33,690 nt of DNA from Paenibacillaceae bacterium. Its GTDB lineage: Bacteria; Bacillota; Bacilli; Paenibacillales; NBRC-103111. This document shows, piece after piece, positions 18,393 to 27,900 of this stretch (position 1 is its first letter; each line of letters starts with the position of its first letter). The stretch spans positions 1 to 33,690 of the forward strand of contig JAQSYT010000011.1 in NCBI GenBank assembly GCA_029256065.1, given 5' to 3'. Both the position numbers and the translations under genes were made by a program. The notes beneath the pieces are model-generated. The model had not been told where the DNA came from. It did not search any database and worked only from the letters and a program-made list of their open reading frames with translations.

Positions 18393-19265
18393 TTATCCCT
18401 TGACGGAGCCCAGCATAATGCCCTTGACGAAATACTTCTGCAGGAACGGATACACGCACAGAATCGGTACCATAACCAGAATCAGGGTAGCATATTTAAT
18501 GGTTTCGCTGGTCATCATTTCCTCGCCCAGATCGGCGGCATTGGCCGTTTGGGCCATGGCGCTGGCCCCCTCGATGACCTCCCGCAGGTAAAGCATCAGC
18601 GGCCACTTGGTATTGCTGCGGATATAGACAATGCCGTTGAAGAAGTTATTCCAGTAGCCCACTGCAGCAAACAGACACAGGGTGGCGATAATCGGCTTGG
18701 ACAGGGGAACCACAATCCGGAACAGAATGTACGGGTCAGACGCCCCGTCAATCCGCGCGGCCTCCTCCAACTCCTCCGGCAGGGATTCGAAAAAATTTTT
18801 CATCAGAATCAGGTTGAAGCCTGTAAGCAGAGCGGGAAGCACCAGGGCGGGCAGCGTATTCAGAAGTCCCAGGGAGCGCATCAGATAATAGTTGGGAATC
18901 AGGCCGCCGTTGAACAGCATGGTGAAGATAATGAGGAGCATCAGCGTCCTGCGTCCCTTCAGCACCTTTTTGGAGAGGGGATACGCCGTCAGGATATAAA
19001 GAAAGATGCCGATGCCCACGCCGCTTGTCGTGATGATCAAGGTATTGAGATAGCTTCGCCACAGTACGGCGGACTTCATGATTTCCTTGTAGGCGCCTAT
19101 GGTGAACTGGTGGGGCCATACCATCATGGGATGGTTGACATAGGCGTTGTAGGAGCTGAAGGAGACAGACGCCACATTCAGAAAGGGATACACCATGATC
19201 AAACAGATAAGCGTGAGAAGAATATAGTTCACAATGTCCATAAGCTCGGTTTTTTTGCGGGTCAT
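18393..19265 (-). CDS. Carbohydrate ABC transporter permease (YtcP/LplC-like)
   Basis: A 290-residue inner permease subunit of the MalG type with six hydrophobic segments. The EAA loop that docks the ATPase lies at about 165-188 (ELEEAARIDGASDPYILF), with the conserved G at A-x-x-DGA. The C-terminal KYFVKGIMLGSVKG is the family ending. AGGTG precedes the ATG by 7 nt. It is 10 nt downstream of the other permease gene and is co-transcribed with it. Confidence 0.95.
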   Translation of the reverse strand: MTRKKTELMDIVNYILLTLICLIMVYPFLNVASVSFSSYNAYVNHPMMVWPHQFTIGAYKEIMKSAVLWRSYLNTLIITTSGVGIGIFLYILTAYPLSKKVLKGRRTLMLLIIFTMLFNGGLIPNYYLMRSLGLLNTLPALVLPALLTGFNLILMKNFFESLPEELEEAARIDGASDPYILFRIVVPLSKPIIATLCLFAAVGYWNNFFNGIVYIRSNTKWPLMLYLREVIEGASAMAQTANAADLGEEMMTSETIKYATLILVMVPILCVYPFLQKYFVKGIMLGSVKG

Positions 19266-19275
19266 ATGCCGTCAC

Positions 19276-20229
19276 CTACCATAATTGATTTCCGAAGAAG
19301 CGGGCGATCCGGTTGGCTGCGACCACCATTACAAACCCGACTGCCGCCTTGAACAGCCCCACCGCCGCTGCGAAGGACATCCGCCCGTCGATTAATCCGA
19401 TGCGGTATGTGAAGGTCTCGAATACATCGGCTACATCATAGGTTGCCGGATTGTACAGAAGGAATACCTGCTCGAAGCCGTTGTCCAGGACATGCCCCAT
19501 CTGCAGCACCAGCAGCACGGTTATGGTGGAGGCGATGCTGGGGAGAGTGATGTAGCGCATCTGCTGGAGCCGGGAGGCCCCGTCCAGCTTGGCCGATTCG
19601 TACAGGGAAGGATCAATGCCCGTCATGGCGGCCAGGTAGATGATGGTGCCCCAGCCTGCGCCCTTCCAGATTTCGGCGGAGACCAGAATGGTCCGGAAAT
19701 ATTCCGGCTTGAGCAGGAAGGATATGGGCTCAAAGCCAAGCCCGGTAATCACATGGTTCACCGGACCCGTGGACGGGGACAGGAAGTTGATAATCATCCC
19801 CGAGAGGACCACCCAGGAGATAAAATGGGGCAGGTACAGCATGGTTTGGCTGACCCGCTTAAACGCCACATTGCGCACCTCATTGAGCATAAGCGCCAGG
19901 ATAATGGGAGCGGGGAAGCCGAAGACAATGTGGTACGAGCTTAAAATCAGGGAATTGCGCAGCACCTTATAAAAATCTGCGGATTGAAACAGGTACTGAA
20001 AATTTTCAAAGCCGATCCATGGGCTGGCCCAAATTCCCCTGACCAGGCTGAAGTCCTTAAAGGCAATGACAATGCCGAACATGGGCACATATTTGAATAC
20101 CAGCAAGTACAGACAGCCCGGTATCAAAAAGATATACAGCCACTTGTACCTGGCCATGTGCTTCATTCCCGCCGCCGTCCGGCCCTGCTTTACCGCCGCC
20201 GGTACCGCAACCGCCTCGTGATGTGACAT
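19276..20229 (-). CDS. Carbohydrate ABC transporter permease (LplB-like)
   Basis: A 317-residue MalF-type permease and the first gene of the transporter operon. After a ~27-residue cytoplasmic N-terminus come six membrane segments. PHFISWVVLSGMIINFLSP is a typical LplB stretch, and the EAA loop (LYESAKLDGASRLQQMRYI) lies at about 209-227. GGAGG sits 7 nt before the ATG. The promoter upstream shares a regulatory box with two other promoters in the locus. Confidence 0.95.
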   Translation of the reverse strand: MSHHEAVAVPAAVKQGRTAAGMKHMARYKWLYIFLIPGCLYLLVFKYVPMFGIVIAFKDFSLVRGIWASPWIGFENFQYLFQSADFYKVLRNSLILSSYHIVFGFPAPIILALMLNEVRNVAFKRVSQTMLYLPHFISWVVLSGMIINFLSPSTGPVNHVITGLGFEPISFLLKPEYFRTILVSAEIWKGAGWGTIIYLAAMTGIDPSLYESAKLDGASRLQQMRYITLPSIASTITVLLVLQMGHVLDNGFEQVFLLYNPATYDVADVFETFTYRIGLIDGRMSFAAAVGLFKAAVGFVMVVAANRIARFFGNQLW

Positions 20230-20277
20230 GATGCCGCCTCCTTTCGTCGTGTATAAGCTTCGCGATTGCTTGCTTTA

Positions 20278-20331
20278 AGCATAGGTTTGAATAGGCTTTC
20301 AAACAATCCCGCTGCCTTTACATTTAAGGAG
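20278..20331 (-). promoter_or_regulatory. Promoter of the sugar transporter operon with shared regulatory box
   Basis: On the minus strand, TTGTTT (20301-20306) and TATGCT (20278-20283) are spaced by 17 bp. Immediately upstream (20307-20331) is CTCCTTAAATGTAAA followed by GGCAGCGGGA, running straight into the -35. The same arrangement is found at 23576-23599 and 30769-30793. The weak -35 suggests activator dependence. Confidence 0.7.
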
Positions 20332-20376
20332 ACGGATTTATCTCCGGATTGTATAACCTTTCATTTCCAGAAGTGC

Positions 20377-20404
20377 AAAAAAGGAGGATCAGGCTTGATC
20401 CCCC
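20377..20404 (-). terminator. Rho-independent terminator overlapping the end of the histidine kinase gene
   Basis: GGAGGATCA (20383-20391) and TGATCCCCC (20396-20404) form a 9-bp stem with one mismatch and a 4-nt loop, followed on the minus strand by six T residues. The kinase stop codon lies inside the stem. It separates the two-component operon from the transporter promoter. Confidence 0.8.
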
Positions 20405-22206
20405 CGTTCCTCCGCCAGCATGGGCAGCGTTATTTCCACGATGGTGCCGGCCCCCGTCCTGCTGCGTACGGACAGGCCGTACTGCTCGCCGAATGCCAGC
20501 CGGATGCGCTGGTTCACATTGCGCAGGCCGATATGCTCGTTCTCCTGCAGAATATTGCCGCGCAGGCTTTCATTCAGATACTGAAGGGTCAGCGGCGGAA
20601 TGCCGACCCCGTTGTCGCGGACGCGGATAACCATAATCTCCCGTCTGGCAAACGCACGGATGGTAATGGTGCCCTTATGGGGACTCTGCTTGATGCCATA
20701 ATAGATGGCATTCTCCACCAGAGGCTGCAGCACCAGCTTGACGATTTTGCAGTCCATGAGCTTTTCCTCCACATGGCATTCCAGATGGAAGCGGTCCTTG
20801 TACCGCAGCTTCTGCATTTCCGCATAGAGCGTCACATGCTCCAGCTCCCGGCGCAGGGGGATCAGATCCTCCTTGGTCTCCAGGGTAAGCCGCAGGAGCG
20901 TGGACAGGGACAGAATCATTTGGGAGGCCTCATTCTTTCCGTTGGTCAGCCGCATAACCTTCCAGTTGATGGACTCCAGGGTATTGTACAGGAAATGGGG
21001 ATTGATCTGAGCCTGCAGGGCAATAGCCTGGGCCTTGCGCAGAAGCTCGTATTTTTCCTGAAGCTGGTTCTCGATATTGTGGCTCTGGTGGAAGGAAGCG
21101 GACAAATTGGTCAGGATATAGCCGGTTTCGTTCCAGGTTTCCCGGGAGGTTCTGCCTGGCATGTAGAAGGGATTCTCCTTGCTTTCGATGAGCGAAAGGA
21201 TCTGCCGGATGGGCCGGTAGCTGCGGATGGCAATGATAAAAGCCAGGATGATGGAGGTAAAGGCACTCACGGTGAGCAGCACCACCATCAGCTCCAGAAT
21301 GCGGGCGCGCTCCGGCTGGTACAGCTCCAGGGACACCATAGACACATAGCTCCAGTCCCGGACGGACTGGGAGGAGAGCCGGGATACCACCAGATTGCGT
21401 CCATGAAGCTTGGTAATCTGCGAGTCCGGCCCTTCATTCACCAGCCCGGCCAGCTCCGGGTCGGCCTCCTCCAGATTCCGGTTCAGCAGACCGGAATTCT
21501 GGCTGTAGACCACCTCTCCGCGGCCGTTCAGGAGAAAGAGGCTCTGCTGGGCGGTGCTGGTGAGCAGCTCGTTCAGGCTGGCCACATTCATATTGATGGA
21601 GACGGTGCCCGTGCTGTCCTGGCCGGCGGTAAAGGAGCCTACATTCATCCGGTTGACAAAGCTAAGGAGCGGATTTCCGTTGTGGTCTGCGGCTGCCAGC
21701 CATTCATGGGTTTTGGCCTGCTTCTGTGCGGCAATCTCCGGCCACCTGGCGTAATATTCCTCGGATTGAGAGACGCCGGAGGTCAGCAGAAAGTCGTTGA
21801 GATGGGAATAGATAAAGATGGAATCAATGTAGGAGCTGGTCAGCATAACCGTCTGCAGCACCTGCTGAATCCGCAGAATCCGCTGGGCATCGCTAAAGTT
21901 AAGCGGGGAGGACAGCCTCTGGGTCAGAAACACCCCCACATCGGGGTCGGACTTGACCCGAATGGACAGCCGCTCCGCATCGGACAGCACCATGTCCACG
22001 GAATCCCGGATGCGGGTCAGCTCGCCGGTGGTGGAGCGCTGGATTTCCGCCCGCATGTTGGCATCGTTATGAGCGTACACAAACGCGCTGATACCCACCA
22101 GCGGCACAATAATCAGCGTCATGATCAGGATAAAATTGCGCAGCAGAATGCTGTTGAACCGGTAATGGCGGATGTAGCTCCACAGCTTCGGTCCGTTCAT
22201 GTTCAT
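20389..22206 (-). CDS. YesM-type sensor histidine kinase
   Basis: A 605-residue membrane sensor kinase. TM1 spans about 21-43, an extracytoplasmic Cache-like sensor region about 44-303, and TM2 304-328. The His_kinase domain carries the phospho-acceptor His404 in INPHFLYNTLESINW, and the C-terminal HATPase domain includes the N box (LQPLVENAIYYG) and G box (DNGVGIP). This YesM/LytS-like architecture partners AraC-type response regulators and usually senses extracellular sugars or their binding protein. The start at 22206 overlaps the regulator's stop by 4 bp (ATGA); a second in-frame ATG at 22200 is also possible. Confidence 0.95.
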   Translation of the reverse strand: MNMNGPKLWSYIRHYRFNSILLRNFILIMTLIIVPLVGISAFVYAHNDANMRAEIQRSTTGELTRIRDSVDMVLSDAERLSIRVKSDPDVGVFLTQRLSSPLNFSDAQRILRIQQVLQTVMLTSSYIDSIFIYSHLNDFLLTSGVSQSEEYYARWPEIAAQKQAKTHEWLAAADHNGNPLLSFVNRMNVGSFTAGQDSTGTVSINMNVASLNELLTSTAQQSLFLLNGRGEVVYSQNSGLLNRNLEEADPELAGLVNEGPDSQITKLHGRNLVVSRLSSQSVRDWSYVSMVSLELYQPERARILELMVVLLTVSAFTSIILAFIIAIRSYRPIRQILSLIESKENPFYMPGRTSRETWNETGYILTNLSASFHQSHNIENQLQEKYELLRKAQAIALQAQINPHFLYNTLESINWKVMRLTNGKNEASQMILSLSTLLRLTLETKEDLIPLRRELEHVTLYAEMQKLRYKDRFHLECHVEEKLMDCKIVKLVLQPLVENAIYYGIKQSPHKGTITIRAFARREIMVIRVRDNGVGIPPLTLQYLNESLRGNILQENEHIGLRNVNQRIRLAFGEQYGLSVRSRTGAGTIVEITLPMLAEERGDQA

Positions 22207-23462
22207 AGCCGGTCCCGGTATTCCGAGGGAGTCAGGCCGGTCTGGCGCTTGAACAGCTTGTGGAAATATTTGGTGTTTTTGTACCCCACCAGAAAGCCGA
22301 CCTCATATACCTTGTACTTGGGGTCCTTCAGATAGTCCATGGCCTTGTTCATGCGGATATCCGTGCAATAGTCGGAATAGGTTTTGCCGGTTTCCTGCTT
22401 GAACAGCCGGCTGAAGTAAACCGGGTTCAGGCCCACATGCCGCGACACATCCGCCAGAGTCAGCTCCATCTCGAAATGCTCGGCAATGTACTGCTTGGCC
22501 TGCCGGATGATGATCCGCTCCCGCTCCTTGTCGGCGACGGCAGGCTCCTCCCGTTGGGGCTCGTCTTCCGTCTCTGCGGCGGGCCGGCGGTATTCCTCCA
22601 GCATTTCCAGCAGACTGGCGTACACTTGCAGCTGCTCCAGCCGGATGGACACCCCCAATAGGGATAAGAGCGCCCCTTGATTGTGCAAAAAATGCCGCTC
22701 CACCCGCTTCTGGAATTCCAGGGCGGGCAGCGGGGCAAGGGCATGGCCGATGATGAGAAAGCGCCCGCTTTCCAGATGGACGCAGGTATAGTGGATCTGC
22801 TCTTGCTCCTTGGCAATGGCCACGCTGATGGCCCGGCGCTCCTCCGACCGGCGCCCGTCCTGCTCCCTGGAGGCTGCGCCGGTCCAGGCTACGGACAGCA
22901 GACAGCAGCGGCCTTCCGCCGGATCTGCCGGGAGGCCCATATGGGCCAGCCTGTCCTTCAGCTCCCCCGGGCTTTGGCTGAAGGCGCCTCCGCTCAGCAG
23001 GTTGAAGAAAAACTGCTCCATCAGGAGCGGCTTCAGCATCTTGATATGCTGGCTTTGCAGCTGCGCCTCCTCCCGCTCGCGCTTCTCCTCGTCCAGCTCG
23101 GTTTTGATGCTGCGGAATACGGCGGCTACCTCGTCCAAGTCGGTGGGTTTGGTCAGGTAGTGGACAACATTGTACCGGATGGCCTCCCGGGCCAGGGCAA
23201 ACTCCTGGAACCCGCTGAGAATAACCACCTTCAGAGGCAGCTTGCGGGTATGGATATGCCGGGCCAGGTCGATGCCGCTGGCAAAGGTCATCTTGATGTC
23301 GGTGAGCACGGCATCCGCCTCATGCTCCTCCAGGTAACGGATGGCTTCCCCGCCGTCCTGGAGCTTCTTCACTACGGTAAAGCCCAGACCGGCCCAATCG
23401 ATGAGATCGCTGAGCCCGTCCCGTATTTCCTCCTCGTCATCGACGATAATCAGCTTGTACAT
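22203..23462 (-). CDS. AraC-type response regulator (YesN-like)
   Basis: A 419-residue two-component response regulator. The receiver domain has the acidic pair D8/D9, the phospho-acceptor D55 (VLTDIKM), S83 and K105 (LTKP). A middle region of unknown fold follows, and a C-terminal AraC/XylS domain (about 318-419) with two helix-turn-helix motifs (LADVSRHVGLNPVYFSRLFK and VYEVGFLVGYKNTKYFHKLF). The ATG at 23462 has AAGGGGGGGG 7 nt upstream; longer in-frame starts lack support. It is co-transcribed with the kinase. The likely targets are the transporter operon, the giant surface protein gene and its own promoter, which share a box next to the -35; this is inferred. Confidence 0.95.
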   Translation of the reverse strand: MYKLIIVDDEEEIRDGLSDLIDWAGLGFTVVKKLQDGGEAIRYLEEHEADAVLTDIKMTFASGIDLARHIHTRKLPLKVVILSGFQEFALAREAIRYNVVHYLTKPTDLDEVAAVFRSIKTELDEEKREREEAQLQSQHIKMLKPLLMEQFFFNLLSGGAFSQSPGELKDRLAHMGLPADPAEGRCCLLSVAWTGAASREQDGRRSEERRAISVAIAKEQEQIHYTCVHLESGRFLIIGHALAPLPALEFQKRVERHFLHNQGALLSLLGVSIRLEQLQVYASLLEMLEEYRRPAAETEDEPQREEPAVADKERERIIIRQAKQYIAEHFEMELTLADVSRHVGLNPVYFSRLFKQETGKTYSDYCTDIRMNKAMDYLKDPKYKVYEVGFLVGYKNTKYFHKLFKRQTGLTPSEYRDRL

Positions 23463-23518
23463 GCAGCTGCCCCCCCCTTGGATGTGCCAATTGTACGCCA
23501 AAGCAGCCAGGGAAATTT

Positions 23519-23532
23519 TGTAAGCGTTATCA
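23519..23532. promoter_or_regulatory. cre site (CcpA catabolite repression)
   Basis: TGTAAGCGTTATCA is a perfect match to the Bacillus cre consensus TGWAANCGNTNWCA. It lies about 15-30 bp downstream of the -10 of the two-component promoter, a roadblock position expected to repress in the presence of preferred sugars. Confidence 0.75.
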
Positions 23533-23545
23533 TTTTGTCTTTTCT

Positions 23546-23599
23546 ATTATAATAGTGTCCTACTTTTCCCCGCAAGCCAACTGTTTTTACATTTAGGGG
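23546..23599 (-). promoter_or_regulatory. Promoter of the two-component operon with shared regulatory box
   Basis: On the minus strand, TTGCGG (23570-23575) and TATAAT (23546-23551) are spaced by 18 bp. Directly upstream (23576-23599) is CCCCTAAATGTAAA then AACAGTTGGC, running into the -35 just as in the transporter and giant-protein promoters. This suggests autoregulation. Confidence 0.7.
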
Positions 23600-23685
23600 T
23601 ACAAAGGCAACCTGTGGGGAGTTGTTTTGTGGTGTAAGCGTCAATAAATGTATGCTATTCCGCTAGCTGCATGCCATTTGAGCCT

Positions 23686-23710
23686 ATAGCGATCTTGAAA
23701 TGATCGCTAT
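23686..23710. repeat. Perfect inverted repeat in the intergenic region
   Basis: ATAGCGATC (23686-23694) and GATCGCTAT (23702-23710) form a perfect 9-bp stem with a 7-nt loop. It lies in the ~300-bp gene-free stretch between the two-component promoter and the SLH terminator. Its role is unknown. Confidence 0.5.
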
Positions 23711-23741
23711 TTGCAGAATTTTCCTCAAATTTAGAAGGTCG

Positions 23742-23788
23742 GCGGCGTTTAGCAAGCATTTGTTGATTGCTATTTTGCTAAAAACCGC
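23742..23788. repeat. Imperfect long inverted repeat
   Basis: GCGGCGTTTAGCAA (23742-23755) and TTGCTAAAAACCGC (23775-23788) are complementary at 12 of 14 positions, with a further AGCAA/TTGCT possibility inside the loop. No coding function is apparent. Confidence 0.45.
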
Positions 23789-23794
23789 TGACAT

Positions 23795-23817
23795 TGGCAA
23801 ATAACGTGCATTTGCGG
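23795..23817 (+). repeat. Fifth copy of the TGCA-rich intergenic repeat
   Basis: GGCAAATAACGTGCATTTGC is closely related to the four copies at 11297-11478 (forward orientation like copies 3 and 4). Finding it in two distant intergenic regions suggests a dispersed genomic repeat. Confidence 0.5.
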
Positions 23818-23841
23818 TTCGTTATCATTTTATGTCTCCGC

Positions 23842-23894
23842 CAAAATAAAACCGGACAGCAGCCCTTCTGCACCGCAGAGAGCCGCTGTCCGGT
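23842..23894 (-). terminator. Rho-independent terminator after the SLH segment
   Basis: ACCGGACAGC (23851-23860) and GCTGTCCGGT (23885-23894) form a perfect 10-bp stem, with a second small stem (TTCTGC/GCAGAG) in the loop, followed on the minus strand by TTTATTTTGG. It lies just past the SLH stop codon and ends the giant-protein transcript. Confidence 0.85.
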
Positions 23895-23904
23895 ATATCA
23901 ACCG

Positions 23905-24915
23905 TTATTGCGCCAGCCGCTTCAGCGCCCTGGCCAGTACAGCCAGCGCCTCCGCCCGGGTGGCGGGCACAGAGGGACGGATGGTGCCGTCGGGATAACC
24001 CTCGGCAATGCCCAGCTCCACTGCCGCTGCTATGGCAGCGTCCGCCCAACCGGAGATGCTGCCTGCATCGGCAAAGGCAGCCGTGGACCCGGCGCCTGCG
24101 GATGCCTTCAGCGCGCGCATGAGAATCACCAGCATCTGCTCCCGGGTAATGGGCTCATCGGGCCCGAAGCGGCCGGCGTCGAGCCCGCCTGTCCAGCCCA
24201 ATTCATAGGCTGCGGCAATGGCCGGCTCCGCCCAGTGGCCCCGGGCATCGGCGAAGGCCGGCTCGGCATTGGAGTCTCCAGCCTTCCAGGCCCGGACCAC
24301 CACAGCGATGAACTCCGCCCGGGTAATGCTGCGGTCCGGCTGGAGGCTGCCGTCGGGATAACCTGCTATGATCCCGAGTCCGGCCATCTCCCGGACCAGC
24401 TCCTCGGCCCAGTGGCCGGCCAGGTCCGTGAAGGCCGCCGCCGGAGCCTCCGGCGTGCTGCCGCCCGGAGCCGGGCCGGTTTCACCGGGGGTGGGCTGGC
24501 TGCCGCCGGGCGCTTGCCCGGAGGGCTCCTCTTGGCCGGGGGCGCCGCCTTCGCCGCTATTGCCACCCTCTTCGCCGCTGCCGCCCTCGCTACCCTCTCC
24601 GCCCTTTCCGCCTTCACCGCCGCTGCCCGGCGGAGGAACCGCCCGGAACAGGGAGGACACCTGTTCCGCCACATTTCCGGCCAGGTCCCCGGCCTTCACA
24701 TGCAAATACCAGTCCCCCCCGGCCTGCGGCAGGGGGAGCGCCTCCCAGCCGGCGGCGAAGCTGCGCCAGCCGGCGTCAGACCCGGGCGCCGCCGTTCCCG
24801 GCGCCCACACATACCAGAGCGAGCCGGGGTCCGTCCCCGATCCCCCGTCATACACCGCCACGGTTACCGTGTCCTCCGGATCAGCCGAATGATTGCCCTG
24901 CGGCGTCAGGGTCAC
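23905..24915 (-). CDS. SLH-domain C-terminal segment of the giant surface protein (separated by frameshift)
   Basis: An open frame of 336 codons. It begins with an Ig-like segment (about 1-92, ending in a pattern WYLHVKAGDLAGN also present in the upstream protein), then a Gly/Glu/Pro-rich linker (94-160), then three S-layer homology domains (about 162-203, 221-262, 281-323) with FTDLAGHWAEE, FADARGHWAEP and FADAGSISGWADA. SLH triplets bind pyruvylated secondary cell wall polymer. It has no signal peptide, and its only start is a GTG overlapping the stop of the giant protein (GTGA). The sequence joins smoothly to that protein if one C is added to the run of four at 24920-24923, so it is best read as that protein's cell-wall anchor. 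Confidence 0.85.
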   Translation of the reverse strand: MTLTPQGNHSADPEDTVTVAVYDGGSGTDPGSLWYVWAPGTAAPGSDAGWRSFAAGWEALPLPQAGGDWYLHVKAGDLAGNVAEQVSSLFRAVPPPGSGGEGGKGGEGSEGGSGEEGGNSGEGGAPGQEEPSGQAPGGSQPTPGETGPAPGGSTPEAPAAAFTDLAGHWAEELVREMAGLGIIAGYPDGSLQPDRSITRAEFIAVVVRAWKAGDSNAEPAFADARGHWAEPAIAAAYELGWTGGLDAGRFGPDEPITREQMLVILMRALKASAGAGSTAAFADAGSISGWADAAIAAAVELGIAEGYPDGTIRPSVPATRAEALAVLARALKRLAQ

Positions 24916-27900
24916 AGCCGGGGCTGTCCGTCGATGCGGATCACCGCATGCTCCGTCAGCCTGTGGTCCAGCTCATCCTCCACACGGAGCCATAAGCCGT
25001 ATTCCCCGTCCTGACTGTACACCAGTGGCGCTCCATACGGCTGCCAGGCGGACTCTCCGTCGGGGGAATAGTCCAGCAGCGTCACCGCCGGGCCCTGGAT
25101 GTTGGCCGCATACACCTCGGCCGTCACCGTCTGGCGGGACCAGCTTCCTGACGCATATGCCCCGCCGTCGGCTCCCTGCAGGGTCAACGAAAGCTGCAGG
25201 CCGCTTTTGCTGATTTTCACCGCATGCTCGGCAAAGCCTTCATTTCCCGCCAGATCCGCCGCCTTGAAGCGGAGGGAATGAATGCCCTCCTCCTCCAGCA
25301 CCAGCTGCGGGCCGGCGGTTACATCCGTCCACTGGGCACCGCCGTCCCGGGATACCCAAAACGCAGCCAGCCCGCTGTGGCGATCCGCGCCGTACACGCT
25401 CACCGTCACTCCACGGGACGTCCAGGTCCCCGGCGTGTACAAGACGCCGTCCTCCGTCTGCATGGACACCTCCAGCGCCGGGGCCTCATTGTCCAGCAGG
25501 AACGGCCGGGAGTGCCCGTACACCGGCTGGCCCGCCGCATCCTCCGCCCGGAGATGCAGATACCAGGAGCCGCTGGCGCCGGGTGTGCTTGCTACCACTC
25601 CGTCCGGCTGCACAGCCACCCAGGCTGCATCGCTGCCGGGGGTCTCCCCGCTTTCGCTCCAGACGGCCAGGAGTCCGGCCGCCCCCGCAGGGGAGGCGGC
25701 TACCTCCACAGCCGCTGTCCGGGACCAGCTGTCACTCCCGTCGGGCTGGAAGCTCAGCGCCGGAGTGCCAATCGGCGCAAAGCTGTGGCCGTTGGCGGCG
25801 GCATAAGCCTGAGCCGTGGAGCCTTCATATCCATATACGGTTAGTCCGGCAGGATTGGAGGCCAGCACCTCCTTTCCAAAAACAGCGTCCGCTCCGCCCA
25901 CGGCAAATTCCGAAAGGGCGTTCAGACGGAAGGCCGCGTCCCCGATGGAGCCTGCCTGGGCAGGAACCACCACATGCGTCAAGGCATTGTCGCGGAAGGC
26001 GGAGCACCCGATGATCTCAATCGACGGGGGAAGGGACACTGCGGTTAATCCTTTGTTCTGGAAGGCCGAGGGGCCGATGCCGGTAACGGGCAAACCGGCA
26101 AGTGCCGCCGGCACGGCCGCTGTCCCCCTTCCCGTGTAGCCGGTAACCGTCACAGAGTCTCCCGCCGGATTGAGCCGGTACAAAAACTCCCCCTCCTGCA
26201 AGGCCCCCTGGTTCCATACCCCCGGAACCTGCGGATAAACCGTCATCTGGAAGGAATAGACGCTGCTGCTGTAGGCGGACCAGGGCACCCGGGAGCCGGC
26301 CGGCACCACCAGCTCAATCTGACTGGGGTTGCTGGCGCGAAATCCGCTGTCCAGAATGAAGCTGTCCAGCTTCAGAATAGTTCCGTCATTTTTATTCCTG
26401 ATTTCCCCGGTAATCCGGTAGCCGTTCAGGGAATCCTCCGTAAATGTGAAGGGAACCTTCGCCAGCTGCGCCACCAGCTTCAGCGTTTTGGGATTGGCCA
26501 CAGTGCCAATGGTAGTCACATTGGGATCGAAAGGAACGGTGAAAGGCGCCGCTTCCCAGCCTTTGGGCACATCTGCAGCAATATTGAAGTCGTAATCCTT
26601 ATAATCCGCCAGGGGAACCGCTGCCGTGGGCTCCACCACCAGCACAGCCGTGGTTCCGCCGCTCCGGGGCTCATGGCGCCGGATCACCGAGTCCAATTGC
26701 AGCACCGACTGGTTCGTCTTATGGGTAAGAGTGCCGGCAATGCGCAGCCCGTTCAGCGGATGCTCCGCCAGATCAAAGGGAAACGCCGACAGCGGCACCA
26801 CCAGCCGGATTTCGTTATTTCCCGCATGCATGCCGGTAAAGCTTACCGGAACGGCAACCTGCTTATACTGCACCGCCAGACGCTCCGGCACCGCTACCCG
26901 CAGGGAAATTGTCCAGCCGCTGTAATCGGCCAGGGGCACCTGCCCGGTAGGCTTGATGGAGAGCAGCACCGTGCCGCCGCTTTCCGGCTGGCTGGAGGTA
27001 ATCACGCTGTCCAGCGTTTTCACCGTACCGTCGGCCGGATTGGTCAGGGTGCCGGTCACCCTCCTGTCCTTGAGACCGTCGGCAGTGGGGAGCAGCGGAA
27101 AGAAATCCTCGGCCGGCACACTCACCTGAAGCCGTCCCTCTCCCGTGCCGCTGTAAGTCCCCCCGGCATAAAAATCAACCGTACGCCCCTCCGCTTCCGT
27201 CCCGGTATCAATGCCCGGCTTGCTGAAGTCATACGGCTTCAGCTCTCCGCCGCCCAGCTGCTCCGTCTGTCCGTCCGGCTTGGTGGCGGTAAGCTGGTAG
27301 CGGAAGGGCTTGGAGGCATCCTCCACCTTAATGAGGAACTCATAGGGATAGCCTGTTTTTTCCGCGGTAAAGCTTTCCTCCCCGATGGAGTAGCTGATGG
27401 ACAGCTTGCTGGCCGTATTATTCATGTCCTCCGTATAGATATACGCGTAATAGCTGTCCGGCTCCACCTGAATCACGTGGCCCTCCCCGCGGGTATGCTC
27501 CACCCGGGTGTCCTCGGTGTAATTGGACAATTGGAAATCCGCATTGGCAAACGCCGGAGTGTGCACACCGGAAATGCCGTGCAGCACCACCGAACGGATG
27601 CCCTTGGCCGGGATGACAATATCGAACTGGCCGTTGGCCACCTGGATGGTGCTTGTGCTTCCGTCCGCCTCATATACCGTGGCCGTACCGGCATACTGTC
27701 CGGCAGCCCCTGTTTTTTCCCCCAGCTTAATGGTGGAGGCGATCTCGCCGTTGCCTTCGTTCATCAGAGCCAGCCCCAGCACCCCGTCCTTGCGGGCGGC
27801 GATGTAGTCAATTTCCACAGTGTCGGGCTGGATTATACCCCGGTCCAGCCACAGCCACATATCCTCCTCGCCGTAAAAACGACCGGGTGCGTAGCCGAAT

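Noticed and set aside
20266-22335. 689-codon plus-strand open frame opposite the histidine kinase
   Set aside because: It is a shadow of the GC-rich kinase gene; its translation is rich in Gly, Gln, His and Leu and has no domain.
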